A stretch of DNA of 64,000 nucleotides from Vesta saturnalis (GCA_036346205.1 JARFJB010001981.1:806001-870000), one strand, 5' to 3'; positions 45,366 to 56,985 are shown, counted from the first letter of the stretch. Numbers and translations are program-made. Notes: a model not told the origin generated them from the sequence alone.

Positions 45366-48300
45366 TTAATTAATAAGTATATTCATACCTATGCCCTTTG
45401 TGCAAAACATATGCTTTTCTTTAGTTACAGCTTTAGTTAAAAAATCGGCAAGTTGAGTTTTAGTTGAAACATAGGATAACTGGATAGTTTTATCATTTAC
45501 GAGTTCTCTAATATAATGAAATCTAATTTGGATATGCTTGCTTGCTTTATTTGTAATTGAATTACACGCTATGGCAATAGCACTCTGACTGTCACAAAAC
45601 ATATTTATCCCATTATTAGGTAAAATATTGTTTAACTGTTGACAATTTTTAGTTAGTTCATAAAGTAAATTGTATGTATTGTATATGAGGCTTCTTTAGC
45701 CCCTTGACTAATGGATACATATTCTGCTTCACTCGAACTAAGGGCCACTATCCTTTGTTTCTTACTTTCCCAAGCAATGGCCGCTCCACTTAACATAAGA
45801 ACAAATCCTGAATAGGACTTACGATCTGTGGGATCGTTACCCCAGTCAGCATCTACATCTGTCACAATTTTTATTTGAATATACTAACCCTAAGTTATTA
45901 GTCCCCTTGAGATATCTAAGAATTCTCTTAGCTGCCTGCCAGTGACTTTTATCATGACAATGATTAAATTGACTCAGGTATGAGACTGCATATGCAATAT
46001 CTGGCCTGCAAGTTATACTTAAATATGTTAAGCTTCCTATAAGTTCTTGATACAAAATTGAATTATCAAATGAGTTTGAATCTTGAAGTTTTAAACCAGT
46101 CTCAAGAGGCGTTGCTACAAAATTTGCATTTTTTAAATCAAATCTTTCTAACAAATTTACTATGTACTGACTATTACTTAATTTTAAAGTACCTTCATCA
46201 CGACTTATAGACATACCAAGAATATGTGTGGCCGGCCCTAAATCCTTAATAGTAAAATTATTGTTTAATATATCTATTAGTTTATTACATTCATTCTTAT
46301 TATTATAAAAAACAAAAAAATCGTCAACATACAGAGCCACAATAATTACATTTTTATCATCAATTTTATAAAATATGCAGGGCTCATGTTCGCTTTGTTT
46401 AAAATTTTGGACAGTTATAACATTTTTAGTTTCTTGGTACCAAGTACGTGATGATTGCTTTAAACCATAAATAGATTTGATTAATTTACAAACTTTATTT
46501 TCTTGACCAACTTGGACAAAACCTTCCGGTTGTTCCATATAAATGGTTTCATCTAAAATAGCGTGTAAAAATGCATTCTCCACATCTAAGTGGTCTATGT
46601 TTAGGTTAAATTTTACTCCTAGGGCAAACAACAATCGTAAGGAGCTATACCTAATTACAGGCGAATAAGTCTCATTATAATCTAATCCAGCCTTTTGGCT
46701 GCAGCCTTTAGCTACCATTCTACTTTTGTACCTTATTATCTTATTATTAGAATCACGTTTTATTTAAAAAACCCATTTGCATTTAATAACATTATAATTT
46801 GTGGGCCTGTCTACGAGGACCCAAGTTTTGTTCTTAATCAAAGAATCATACTCTAATTTCATTGCTGAGTGCCAATTTTTACACTCGGAAGAAGCCATTG
46901 CATCTTTAAAAGTAGAAGGTTCTTCTGTACAAAAAAATGACACAAAATCAGGAAATTTAGTGGGCTTACGTGTTCTTTTGGGGTAGCGTGTTTCACCGGG
47001 CTCTCGCTCAGGGTTGTGTTCTTCATGTTCTTCACTCGAAGATTCGGAGCTTTCTGAATCTGCAGTCTGGTCTTGACTCGAGGATGATTGTTCACCCTCA
47101 GTAGAGTTTTCAGTATTTTCCAATTCATTTTGTTGCAAAACTGGAAGAAACACGACATCTGAAGAATCATGTTTAGGAGTGGAATTCACTAGATCTATAG
47201 AAGAGATTTGCAACATCTCTTGCTCCAAAAATTACACTGCAAGCTGTTACAACATTATGAGTTACGGGAACAAAAGTCTGTAGGCTTTAGAATGCTCATA
47301 TTCTACAAAGATGTATTTTTTGCTTTTAGGATCTAACTTTTTACGTTTCTCTGTGGGAATATGAGCATAGGCAGTACAGCCAAATACTCTCAATAGATCA
47401 ACCTTCTCCCCAGTCCATATTTCTTCAGGAGTTTTTCTTGGAATTTTTTTAGAAGGCGATCTATTAATTAAATATACCGCAGTATTGGCGGCTTCTGCCC
47501 ACATACGCTGGTTGCAATTGGCATCTTGAAGCATTGTACGCATCTTCTCCAAAATCGTGCGATTATACCTCTCAGAAACAGAATTATTTTCAGGATTATA
47601 TGGAACTGTTAGCTGATGCTTTATTCCACTATTTTTCAAAATATCGGAAAAAGTTTTATTGCAATACTCAGAACCGTTATCTGTTCTCAGTGCCTTTATT
47701 TTGCGTTCGCACTGATTTTCGACCATTAATTTAAATTCTAAGAAAACGTGCGAAACTTCGTCTTTGGTTTTCAAAAAATATGCAAAAACTTTTCTTGAAT
47801 GGTCGTGAATGAGAGTAAAGATATACCTTGCACCGCCCCATGAGTTGATTTGGAATGGGCCCATAAGGTCTGAGTGCAATAGATCCAGAAGATTTGCAGC
47901 TAACTTTCCATTAGTTGGAGGAAATGATTTTCTGCATTGTTTTCCAAGAATGCAAGATTTGCATTTTCTTGGCTGCTTCTGAGAAACAAATTGAACCCCT
48001 GTAGCAAGACCATTTTTAAGTATGTCCATGCTGAAGTGATTCAAGTGTCCTAATCTTCTATGCCACAAATCAGCGGTTTGAGTATTGTGCGCTAGATGGG
48101 CAACTTCAGGTCTGGAATCTAAAACAAAGACCCGTCCTATATTAGTACCCGTTGCTATAATCTCTCCCTCAACATGAATATGTTGCTGATTGACTATACG
48201 ACATCCTGATTGGTCAAAAACTACACTTAATTGTTTGTCAACAATAGCTCCGACAGAAAGTAAATTTGTGGAGAGGTCCTCTACATACATAACATCAGTA

Positions 48301-49286
48301 ATAGTTACCCTCACTGTCGCTGTATGTTAGTTTGACAGTCACATCACCAGTGCCATTACATTTCAATTTATCGTTATTGGCGGTATAAATAGTTTGACCT
48401 TTATTTGCATCAGTAAGATTTACTAGGATGTCCTTGTTATTAGACATATGATTACTGCAGCCACTGTCTATGTACCATAAGCCAGGATCAGAATTAGTTC
48501 CATTCAAAGAGGCTAATACCAGCGAGGCCTTCTTATTAGTATTACTAGTCTGAAAATTGGATGGTTTTTGCGTAGGCTTACCTTGGACATTTTTTGAGTC
48601 CTTTGAGCCTTTTAAAGCAAGTTTTCTGCACTCTGACTTCCAGTGAGTATTTTTCTTACAGTAATTGCACCAAGGCTTCCTTGTTCCTGAGAATAGTGCA
48701 GTATTTTGAGTCTTCACATTTACATACTTATCATCTTGTAATAATTTTTGTTTTATGAGATCACTTGTAATGGTTTGAGATGAATTTTCGAAGGCCATTA
48801 CCATTGGATCATATTCTTGGGTAAGACCAGAAAGCATTATTACTGCTAAAAATTCATCATCCAACTGCTTGTTCATAGCTGTGAGCTGCTGTGTCAGGCT
48901 TAAGCACTCGTTTACATAGTCCTCCATTGACTTATAATCTAAAAGTCTAATTGTACACAGTCGTCGTAATATTTTTAGGCGACTGTATAGACCCTGATCC
49001 TCATAAGCCTTCTCAAGTGCTTTCCAAGCATCTTTCGCATTTTTGCACGAAATTACTATGGGAAATACGCACCTGTCAACACTTAAATTTATTTTAGCTA
49101 AAGCCTTTTCATCTTGCCTGTTTCGTTGTTCTTCGTTTGAAGTGTCTGAGTCTGGGTATCCGTGTATAGCGAACCATAACCCATCTAAAGTTAAAATGTT
49201 CTTAATTTGGAACTTCCAGTCTTGGTAATTTTCTTTTCCCTTTAATTTAGTGTTGGTAAAAGATTTGTGGAATTTGAATCACTCAT
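45366..49286 (-). pseudogene. Copia gag-pol polyprotein, lightly disrupted
   Basis: Start ATG at 49286 (MSDSNSTNLLP), with a frame change near 49245. The gag part includes KENYQDWKFQIKN and the zinc knuckle CNYCKKNTHWKSEC (near 48660). Protease: WYIDSGCSNHMS (near 48460). Integrase: WHRRLGH ... CKSC zinc site, then HSDLMG, RTDNGSEY and the Glu of ENNSVSE (48050-47580). Reverse transcriptase: HLDVENAFLH (46600) and YVDDFFVF (46330). RNase H: SSSEAEYVSIS (45730) and FCDSQSAIAI (45595), ending near 45366. Integrase before reverse transcriptase is the Copia order. Breaks: near 48305, 47265, 47220, a stop at 46764, and near 45850 and 45650. ~1,300 codons, normal for the family. Confidence 0.9.
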
Positions 49287-49334
49287 TTTTAAGCAAGTGA
49301 GAAAAATTGAATCACAAACACTTTAAATTAAATT

Positions 49335-49348
49335 CTGGGCCCATAACC
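49335..49348 (-). other. Copia primer binding site
   Basis: In element sense it reads GGTTATGGGCCCAG directly after the 5' long terminal repeat. It is the wording I know from Drosophila copia, where an internal part of initiator tRNA-Met primes reverse transcription. Confidence 0.7.
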
Positions 49349-49557
49349 TTTTAGCAGAAATGCACTCAAACACAGACAATAAAACAGTAACATTAAAAGT
49401 TTATTTTAACAGAACGATAAAGATACATGCGGCAAGAACAACAACACTTTTACAACTAATAAAATATTTTTTACTGACGTTTTTTATTATTTTAATAACA
49501 ACTGCATTTTATTTTTCTAAACTTATGGGATCAGACAAAATACAAATATTACCATTA
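49349..49557 (-). repeat. Copia long terminal repeat, 5' copy
   Basis: Partner of 45119-45328; it would carry the promoter and polyadenylation signal of the element. It ends at the AAGTT target duplication. Confidence 0.88.
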
Positions 49558-50228
49558 AAGTTACGTATTTGAGAGGATGTATTTATGGTCTTTGTAGAAC
49601 TCGAATATCTCTTGCAGTTTTGGAGATATTTGAAAAAAATTGGTTTCTGGATTTTCGTTTTTATTTTTTTCTGACCTTATTTGAAGAGCTATCAAGAAAG
49701 GAAGAGCACATTTTCATTACCACTTTTCTAGCTTTACTTAATGCTGTTGTTCAATTTTTGATACAACGTTTCGTTTGTTAGCAACCATCATCAACTTTAT
49801 TTTTTTAAATACACGAAAAAATTATTTTTGCCATATTTAAATTCTCTCCTTGATTCTGAATTCAACGATATATCACACTTTATATTTTTTATACGTTTCG
49901 GATGAGAAAATTCATATTCAATGTAAAACATCGAAAACGTACAGTTAAAACTAATACTAGAAACATTAGAAAACTGTAAAATTATTATAAAATAATGTTT
50001 TCTCATTTTCTAATGCCTGTTGCGAATAAAATAATTCACAAGTATGTATTTAGTGAAAATACTATTAATTAAACAGTTAAAATACATCTTACGTCGTACT
50101 GATGCATTTGATCAAAATAAGTTGGCTTTGCATTTTGTTTCCCTACCTGTCATAATTGATTGTTGTCCTTATTACTTTTGTTTGGTGGTCTTTGAGTTAA
50201 TTACATTTTGTGTTTACCTAAAAACAAT

Positions 50229-51222
50229 ATGGTAGGAGTACATTTTTCAAATAATGAAAAATTCGATATACTGACGTATTACATTTTGTGTCAACGTAAT
50301 TGTTCTGAAGCCTAAATAATGTATTTAGTTAAACAAATATCCAGAAAGGCACATTAGCAGTTAATCTAAAAGAATATGGTGCGTTCAAAAAACCTGTAAA
50401 ATCTTGCAAAAAACCTTGCAATGAAGAAAAAGCCAATACTGTTTTACTAGCTGTAACGGAAAATCCAGAGGTTTCTACTAGGAGAATTGAAGAGCAACTG
50501 ACATAGCCCATTCCACAGCTCATTATATTCTAAAGAAGGAGAGAGTACATCCATGTAAATTTGAAATTTGCCAAGGACTTCGACCAGGCGACCCAGAAAG
50601 CCGTAGAATATTTTGCGAATGATATACACGTCAATCTCAAGACAATGAATATTTTCCGAATAAAATAATATGGTCCGAATGAAAGTATGGTTAATAATAA
50701 TGGAATTTTTAATCGTAGAAATGCTCATTATTGGGCAAGAGTAAATCCACGTCTGTACAAAACGGCCAAACACCAACATCGTTTCGGATTTAATATGTGG
50801 GCTGCTATATTCGGTACTCGAATTATAGGTCCTTTCATTTACCACGAGTCCTTAAATTCTGAACGTTACCAAATTTTACTCCAAAATGAATTAGGGATAG
50901 CTTTGAATGATTTGCCTTTCCAAGAAGTTGAAGGTTGTTGGTTTATGCAGGACGGTGCACCAGCACATAATTCCAGAATTGTCAGAGAATACCTGTCAGT
51001 TAGATTTCCAGAAAGATGTATTGGCACTCATGCAAATGTACTGTGGCCAGCCCGTTCTCCAGATATAACACCTTTGGATACATTAAAAATTACATTTATG
51101 GAAACGATATTGAAAACGAAGAAATTTTACAAAGATTAGTTCTCGAAGCGTTTGCTAGTATTACTCCTCAAATGCTAAGGAATGTTTTAGATGCTACAGT
51201 TAGAAAATGCTATTTATGTTAA
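50229..51222 (+). pseudogene. Mariner D transposase (DD41D), disrupted
   Basis: From ATG at 50229 the opening MVGVHFSNNEKFDILTYYIL is open, followed by stops near 50313. A second helix-turn-helix with ENPEVSTRRIEEQL lies near 50460 and the segment PGDPESRRIFCE near 50590. The first Asp should fall at IIWSE near 50675, where a one-base loss changes the frame. 50687-51080 is open: MWAAIFGTRIIGPF, the second Asp in FMQDGAPAH (near 50950) and the third in SPDITPLD (near 51075), with exactly 41 residues between. After it a shift removes the FFLWG block, but FASITPQMLRNVLDATVRKC follows to 51222. The last ~15 residues of relatives are missing. Dead copy. Confidence 0.85.
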
Positions 51223-52042
51223 GAGAATAACGGTAATCTCTTTGAACATCTTTTGTGAGTTTATTAACCTTTAAAATAAATTTGTTTTTAATTTGTCTGT
51301 CATTTAAAATTACAAAACATAATTTTATAATAATTTTACGGTTTTCTAATGTTTCTTGTATTAGTTTTAACTGTACGTTTTCGATGTTTTACATCGAATA
51401 TGAATTTTCTCATCCGAAACGTATCAAAAATATAAAGTATGATATATCGTTGAATTCAGAATCAAGGAGAGAATTTGAGTATGGCAAAAATAATTTTTTC
51501 GTGTATTTAAAAAAATAAAGTTGATGATGGTTGCTAACAAACGAAACGTTGCATCAAGAATTGAATAACAGCATTAAGTAGAGCTAGAAAAGTGGCAATG
51601 AAAATGTGCTCTTACTCGAGTTCTACAAAGAGCATAAATACATCCTCTCAAATGCGTAACTTTTGTTCCATTTAACCGACCTTCCATCTCTTACCGTTTC
51701 CGAGATCCCCATAGTGGGTATCCTTATCTTGGACACGGTGTAAGGGAGAAGTGTGAACCTTGGGACACTGTGTACCTTGGGACATTGTCATAGAATGCAA
51801 ACAGTTTACAGTTTCCTGTCTTAAATGCGCCGAGTTTAACGCCTTGCATGATAGATGTCTCCACACAAAATTTCTACTAATTGAATAAGGCGAATGTGAG
51901 ACAAACTAATAGGAGGCGCTAAACAGAGGACAGAATAGGATGCGTGCCGATGTGTGACGTCACAAATTGCGCATGCCTTATCTACATAAATAGAAATTCT
52001 TATAAATGGTTTAAATATCACTTTCAATGTCAAACTTCTAGA

Positions 52043-52111
52043 GCGCTGGTGGTATAGAGGTAGGAATCGTCTTCCACGCTGTTAGTGCGGGTTCGAATCC
52101 CGTCCCATGCA
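52043..52111 (+). other. tRNA-Gly(TCC)-like segment
   Basis: A box TGGTATAGAGG at 52050, anticodon loop CTTCCAC with TCC at 52073-52075, and a perfect B box GGTTCGAATCC at 52089. The T stem pairs (GCGGG/CCCGT), but acceptor and anticodon stems have mismatches and there is no TTAA-type terminator beyond the T-run at 52113-52121. More likely a SINE head or a decayed tRNA gene than a working one, though the internal promoter looks intact. Confidence 0.6.
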
Positions 52112-52127
52112 ATTTTTTTTTGGGTTA

Positions 52128-52250
52128 CTGTAGTTTTGTTTATCTAATCTACTTTTGTTAGGTTACAGTAGTTTTGTTTATCTAATCTAATTATGTTAGG
52201 TTATAGTAATTTTGTTTATCTTATCTAATTAAGTTAGGTTACAGTAGGAT
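52128..52250 (+). repeat. Minisatellite, ~41-bp unit, three copies
   Basis: 'gttacagtagttttgttta' and 'tctaatctaattatgtta' alternate three times after the T-run of the tRNA-like segment, as a SINE-like tail. Confidence 0.85.
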
Positions 52251-52622
52251 CAATGATGACGTCACATATTGTGACGTCACACATCGGCACACATCCTATT
52301 CTGTCCTCTGTTTAGCGCCTCCTCAAACTAATTGTAACTACTGTGGAGTAAATTTATATCTAGTGACATCCTTTGGTTTGAAAAAATAAGTAAGTACTTT
52401 ATTGCAATTTTACGCATGCTGCTGTATTTGGCACACATTTTTAGCAATATTGCCCAGTCTGCAAAGAAAAATAATTCAAATTTCTTAAAATAGTTGCATC
52501 ATCTTTCGTAGCCTACTAGTCAGTGTACCTTGGGACATAGACATGAGTGTACCTTGGTAGATGTCCCAAGGTACACCGTGTTTCGGAAATTAAATACCCA
52601 GTTAATTACATTTGTTACAGAA

Positions 52623-54539
52623 ATGCCTCGAAGCAAATCTAAAATAAAAAGGATTAACCCCAATCCAGAAGCAGTCAAGGCCGCTGCTGACAAAGTACTA
52701 AATCATGATTTTTCTATCAGACAAGCCGCTTTAGAGCACAACATCTCAAAATCAACAGTAAGTCGTCACCTTAAAATTTACCAAAACAAAGGTCCTATTT
52801 ACAACAATGTGCAAATATGCATTATGGCTTATCTACAGGCGAAGTTAGAAAACTGGCTTATAGTTATGCAACAGCAAACAAAATTAAACATCCTAATTCG
52901 TGGGATAGTAACCAAAAAGCCGGTATAGATTGTTTAAAATGTTTCCTAAAGAGAAATAAAGATATCTGTTTACGGAAACCACAGGCCACTAGCCTTGCTA
53001 GATCCACAGCTTTCAACAAAGTAAATATGAACATCTTTTTTGATAAACTCTCCGTCGTAATGGAAAGATATAATTTCGGCCCAGAAAGCATCTATAATTT
53101 GGATGAAAGTGGCTTGTCCACTGTTCATACTCCCGTTCGAATTATAGCGCCAAAAGGAAAAAAACAAGTGGGCGGTATGACATCAGGTAAAAGAGGTCAA
53201 AACATTACTATAATATGCGCTGTTAACGCCATGGGAAATTCAATTCCACCTGCATTTGTATTTCCCAGAGTCCACTTTAAGGACCATATGTTGAAGGGAG
53301 CTCCAACAGGCAGCGTAGGTATGGCCAATCCTAGTGGTTGGTCAAATTCAAATATTTTTTTAGAATATTTGCAACATTTCGTGAAATTCGCCCGATGAAG
53401 CCAAGAAACTAAGACTCTGTTAATCTTAGATAACCACGACAGTCACATATCAATCGAGATATTAAACTTTGCGAAAGCGCATGGCATTGTCATGTTGACA
53501 ATGCCTCCCCATACGAGCCACAAATTGCAGCCGTTAGATAGGACTGTCTTTGGACCACTAAAAAAGTACTATAACACGGCCTGCAATGAGTGGCTCCTCT
53601 CTAATAGTGGAAAACCCAAGACTCTCTACGATGTGGCTGAATGTGCAGGAAAAGGCTATCCTGAAGCTTTTTCGTCGGAAAATATTCAGTCCGGATTTAG
53701 AGTTTCGGGAATTTTTCCTCTAAATAGGAACGTGTTTGGAGAACATGAATATTTAAGTTCATTTGTGACAGACAGGCCTTTGGAGCCAACTGTAGCCGTT
53801 GCCTCTGGAGAGGAAGGATCAAATTTCCAAACATCACAACCAGATAAAGAAGATAACTTGCTCACAGGTATGGCCCTTCTTATCACGAGTTTCACGAGTT
53901 AAATGTCAGCATCTCAATTTAATTTAAATTGTCGGTTTTGTTACAGATTCAAATCAACCGATTCCAAGCACTTCAATGGCAATAACTCACATTACTCCTG
54001 ACAAAATAAGACCATTCCCAAAAGCTCAAGCAAGGAAAGGAAGTAGGCATGGTGGACGAAAATTAGGCCGATGTAGAATCCTCACAGACACTCCCGAGAA
54101 AAATGAAGTGGAAGAAGAAAGCGTACTAATAAGGAAACGAAAACTTACAGTTAAGAGTAAGGGTGTAGTGAAGAAGATTACAGTTCCCAGTAGCAGCAGT
54201 AGTTCTGAAGAGGAATTGAATTATTCAGATGATAGCTTAGAAGATTTGGACTTAGAAACACTCGAAGTCGAAGATGAAATTTGTAATGGTGAAGTAAAAG
54301 TAGATGGGTTTGTTTTGGTCAAATTAGAAACAAAAAAGTCGCGTAACTATTTCGTTGCAAAAGTGGTTGAAGTGATATCCAATGAACTGTTTGATGTGAT
54401 TTATTTCAAAAAGGTAAAAGGGGGAAAGTTCATATTACACAATGAATCTGTTTATGAAATTTCTATGTCGGACATAGTAATGACTCTATCTCCGCCACAA
54501 GTTGCTGGAGGAACAGAAAGAAGAAGTGAATTCATGTAA
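52623..54539 (+). pseudogene. Pogo/Tigger-like (DDE_1) transposase 1, near intact
   Basis: ATG at 52623, just after an acceptor-like 'tttgttacag'. The N-terminus MPRSKSKIKRINPNPEAVKA leads into a helix-turn-helix with SIRQAALEHNISKSTVSRH. A frame change near 52805 leads to HYGLSTGEVRKLAYSYA and the core: first Asp in YNLDESGLSTVHTP (near 53097), TSGKRGQNITIICAVNAMG, FVFPRVHFKDHML, second Asp in LDNHDSH (near 53433), third in PPHTSHKLQPLDRTVFGPL (near 53538); 35 residues separate the last two. The single stop TGA at 53396-53398 lies in frame. A likely intron runs from GTATGG at 53869 to TTACAG at 53946. The acidic, serine-rich C-terminus continues to 54539. Only two lesions in about 600 codons, so a recently active or domesticated copy. 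Confidence 0.88.
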
Positions 54540-54828
54540 TTTTCAGTGGATTTGTCCACTTATAATGTACAGTAATCTGGTGTCCTATGGTATACTGACA
54601 TTTGTCCAAAGGTACACTGTATATGTGTACCTTGGGACAATATGCATATTTTTTTAGAATATATATTTTTTTACTTTTATATTTACTCATAAAGCTTAGT
54701 TTTAGAAAAATGTTTTGTCAAAAGTCAAAGAATAAGACTTGCTGCTGGAAACAATATTTGAATAAATATTTTGGAAAATACAGCTTTACATCTTTTTTAT
54801 AAGAATTTCTTACAAGCTAAATGTTACA

Positions 54829-54979
54829 GTTTTTGAGATATTTGCCAAGTTAACTAAAAACTGACATTTTTATGTAGTAATTTAAGCAGTTTTTTTTAAA
54901 GATAAAAAAATAATCTTTGGTATAGAATTTATTTATACATGAGCTTACTTTAATCTATTGTCAAAATTGGATTTCAATA
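54829..54979. mobile_element. Left half of a ~300-bp palindrome
   Basis: Inverted partner of 56639-56790 ('acatttttatgtagtaatt', 'aataatctttggtatag', 'ttggatttcaata'). Joined, the halves would meet at TTTCAATATATTGAAA, with TA at the exact centre now duplicated around mariner E. Confidence 0.75.
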
Positions 54980-54981
54980 TA

Positions 54982-56636
54982 CACGGTGATCACAAATAAC
55001 ACAAATTAATTGAATAACGTAAATTTGAAAATGCTATATCTTCCTTTTTTTAATTAGCACACCCTATATTTTTTTAATACATTGTCTTCGTCTTTTAATC
55101 GGCTTTCCTCTCTATTAAATATGTAACTGTGGATACATAAGAAACTAAAAAATACTAATTGAAATACATAAATTGTAATTATAATAAATATTGTATGAAA
55201 CCACCATTTTTAAGAGATGTTTTTAAATGATTCATCGTAAAATTAAACAATTTAATCAAAAGAGCGTAAAACAAAAGATGAACGAAAACAAATGAAGAAC
55301 TCAAACTTGTCAAACAGTGCTAATATTTGTGTAGTATTGTATACTTACTTCCTAAATTACAAAATGAATTTTTCGAAAGAAGAACTTGTTAACATGATTT
55401 ACGTCCTTGGTGAAAGCGATAAAAATTGTCTTTTAGCTCATCGAATTTATAAGCAAAAATTTCCAAATGCACGACACCCGCAAGTTTCAGCATTTGCAAG
55501 ATTGAAAGAACGTTTCGAGCAAACATGTAGTATTCATTACCAAGACAATTTAGAACGAGAAAGAACCGCAATTAACGAAGGTAATGAACATTTAGTTCTT
55601 CAATCCGTGATTGGAAATCCTCACGTTTCTTGCCGACAATTATGGAATTAGAAGTTGGAGTTTCAAAAACATCAGTTAATAGAAATATAAAAAAATATAA
55701 ATATCATCCATATAATGTCTAACTTGCACAAAAATTAGACGAGGATGACTTCTTTAATAGATTCAACTTTTGCAATTGGGCCATAAATAAAAATTTAGAA
55801 AAACCCAACTATTTTAGCACGATCTTATTTACTGATCGAGAATCCCAGATTTATAATTCCTGTTCATCATCAACACCGCTGGTCACTTAATGTTTGGGCC
55901 GTAATTTTGGGGAAAGAATTATAGGACCATATTTTTTTGAAAACACGGTCAATGGAGATTCATTTTTAAACTTACGCAACGAATTTGAAACTTTTATTGA
56001 AGATTTACCTTTACAAACCCTTAGAGAAATGTGGCTGCAATTAGATGGCACTGCTCCGCATTTTAACAGAAACGTTAGAAATTATTTAAATATCCAGTTT
56101 CAAAACAAATGGATTGGAAGAGGAGGGCCGATCTCCTGGCCTGCAAGATCTCCTGACTTGACAAAGCTCGACTTTATTCTTTGGGGTTGTATTAAAGAAA
56201 AAGTCTATCAAACTCCTCCAACGACTGTAGATGATATGACGGCAAGAATTAGAGACGTCATTCAAAATATGAATGTTTCCACGTTACGAAAAGTAAATTT
56301 GTCGTTTATTCAGACTTCATGTTTTCCAGCAACAAAATGGTAGTCACATTGAACATTTATTATAATTTTAAGTGTTTCTATTTCAGTTAATATGTTTTTT
56401 AGTTTCTTATGTATTCATAGCTTGCTTTGACCGACTAATGTTACTCTTCTTTAGTGTTATCAACGACAAAAATTGAACAAACTTAAATATCTCCGAAACT
56501 ATTAGAGATAGGTATAGAACATATTTAACAGAAATGAAAGCCAACTAATAGACGAAGACAAGGAATTAAAAAAATATAGGGTGTGCCATTTAAGAAAATG
56601 AAGATATAGCATTTTCAAATTTTTGTGATCACCGTG
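54982..56636 (+). mobile_element. Mariner E, DD41D type, 1.66 kb
   Basis: Ends CACGGTGATCACAAA and complement, flanked by TA. Inverted repeats of ~130 bases follow, including 'cacaccctatattttttt'. With the outer palindrome the combined arms reach ~280 bases. The plus-strand transposase fills the middle. Confidence 0.8.
55364..56343 (+). pseudogene. Mariner E transposase (DD41D), disrupted
   Basis: Start MNFSKEELVNMIYVLGES at 55364; helix-turn-helix region to 55651 with HPQVSAFARLKERFEQ, then a shift to MELEVGVSKTSVNRNIKKY. First Asp block: LFTDRESQ near 55825 (Arg where others have Glu after Asp). After another shift near 55895, 55900-56343 is open: RIIGPYFFENTVNG, second Asp in LQLDGTAPHF (near 56040; 'AP' transposed relative to the usual 'PA'), third in SPDLTKLDF (near 56167), 41 residues apart, then WGCIKEKVYQTPPTTVDDM. 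It ends 15-20 residues short of the typical 'HFEHLL'-like tail, which can be read in another frame at 56345. Dead copy. Confidence 0.85.
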
Positions 56637-56638
56637 TA

Positions 56639-56790
56639 TATTGAAATCTAATTTTGATAGATTAAAGTAACCTCATGTATGAATAAATTTTATACCAAAG
56701 ATTACTTTTTTATCTTTAAAAATAACTGAGATACGCCTACTTGAATTACTACATAAAAATGTCAGTTTTTGGTTAACTAAAAAAGATGTA
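56639..56790. mobile_element. Right half of the ~300-bp palindrome
   Basis: Complement of 54829-54979. Confidence 0.75.
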
Positions 56791-56805
56791 AAATAAAATA
56801 ATATG

Positions 56806-56985
56806 CAGGGTGTTCTATTTAAAAATCAAAAGTTCTATATTTTACTTTATATTAGGTACACCAGAAACCAAATTACTTTTAGATTATGCAGCTTATAAAA
56901 ATAGACAACTTTCGTATTTAAACTTATCTTCTAAGTTTAATGGCTAAGGAGCTATCGACCGAATACGCACTATTGGGACACCCTG
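56806..56985. mobile_element. 180-bp MITE with CAGGGTGT ends
   Basis: Starts CAGGGTGTTC and ends GGGACACCCTG, followed by (TA)n at 56986-57009. The end pair is the same as that of the foldback at 40031-43328, so both probably used one transposase source. Confidence 0.65.

Larger units (their letters stand above)
45119..49557 (-). mobile_element. Copia LTR retrotransposon, complete length, 4.4 kb
   Basis: Two ~210-bp long terminal repeats bracket a minus-strand gag-pol. AAGTT is duplicated at 45114-45118 and 49558-49562, the 5-bp duplication expected of Copia integrase. It sits inside the left inverted repeat of mariner D, so it is younger than that element. The two long terminal repeats differ at only a handful of sites, suggesting a fairly recent insertion, yet the coding region carries several frame breaks. 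Confidence 0.92.
45036..51740 (+). mobile_element. Mariner D, DD41D type, split by Copia
   Basis: The left end 'caccctgtccaagataagg' (45036) and right end (complement of 'caccgtgtccaagataagg', to 51740) lie beside TA. The left inverted repeat runs 45036-45118, is interrupted by Copia, and continues 49563-50003; the right one is 51312-51740. The left copy has ~90 extra bases ('tctcttgcagttttgg') missing from the right. Without Copia the element is ~2.3 kb. The plus-strand transposase lies at 50229-51222. Confidence 0.85.
51911..52323. mobile_element. 413-bp non-autonomous element, 9-bp target duplication
   Basis: CAAACTAAT occurs directly before (51902-51910) and after (52324-52332) the element. 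Inverted ends of ~53 bases start AGGAGGCGCTAAACAGAGG and contain TGACGTCA palindromes. Inside are a tRNA-Gly-like segment and a minisatellite. Long inverted ends with a 9-bp duplication suit a Mutator-like or Merlin-like element; no transposase is in the window to decide. Confidence 0.85.
51745..54650 (+). mobile_element. Pogo-like element 1
   Basis: Several copies of TGTACCTTGGGACA lie near both ends: about 51760, 51772, 52523, 52548 (truncated), inverted at 52560, then 54610 (inverted, one change) and 54634. The best end pair is CAGTGTACCTTGGGACA at 52521 and its complement at 54619, which would make the element 2.1 kb and leave 51745-52520 as an older outer copy. Ends are therefore uncertain. 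The transposase gene between them is almost intact. Confidence 0.6.

Noticed and set aside
52043..52111. Functional tRNA-Gly gene
   Set aside because: Internal boxes are good but acceptor and anticodon stems have mismatches, and it sits inside a transposed element followed by a minisatellite tail.
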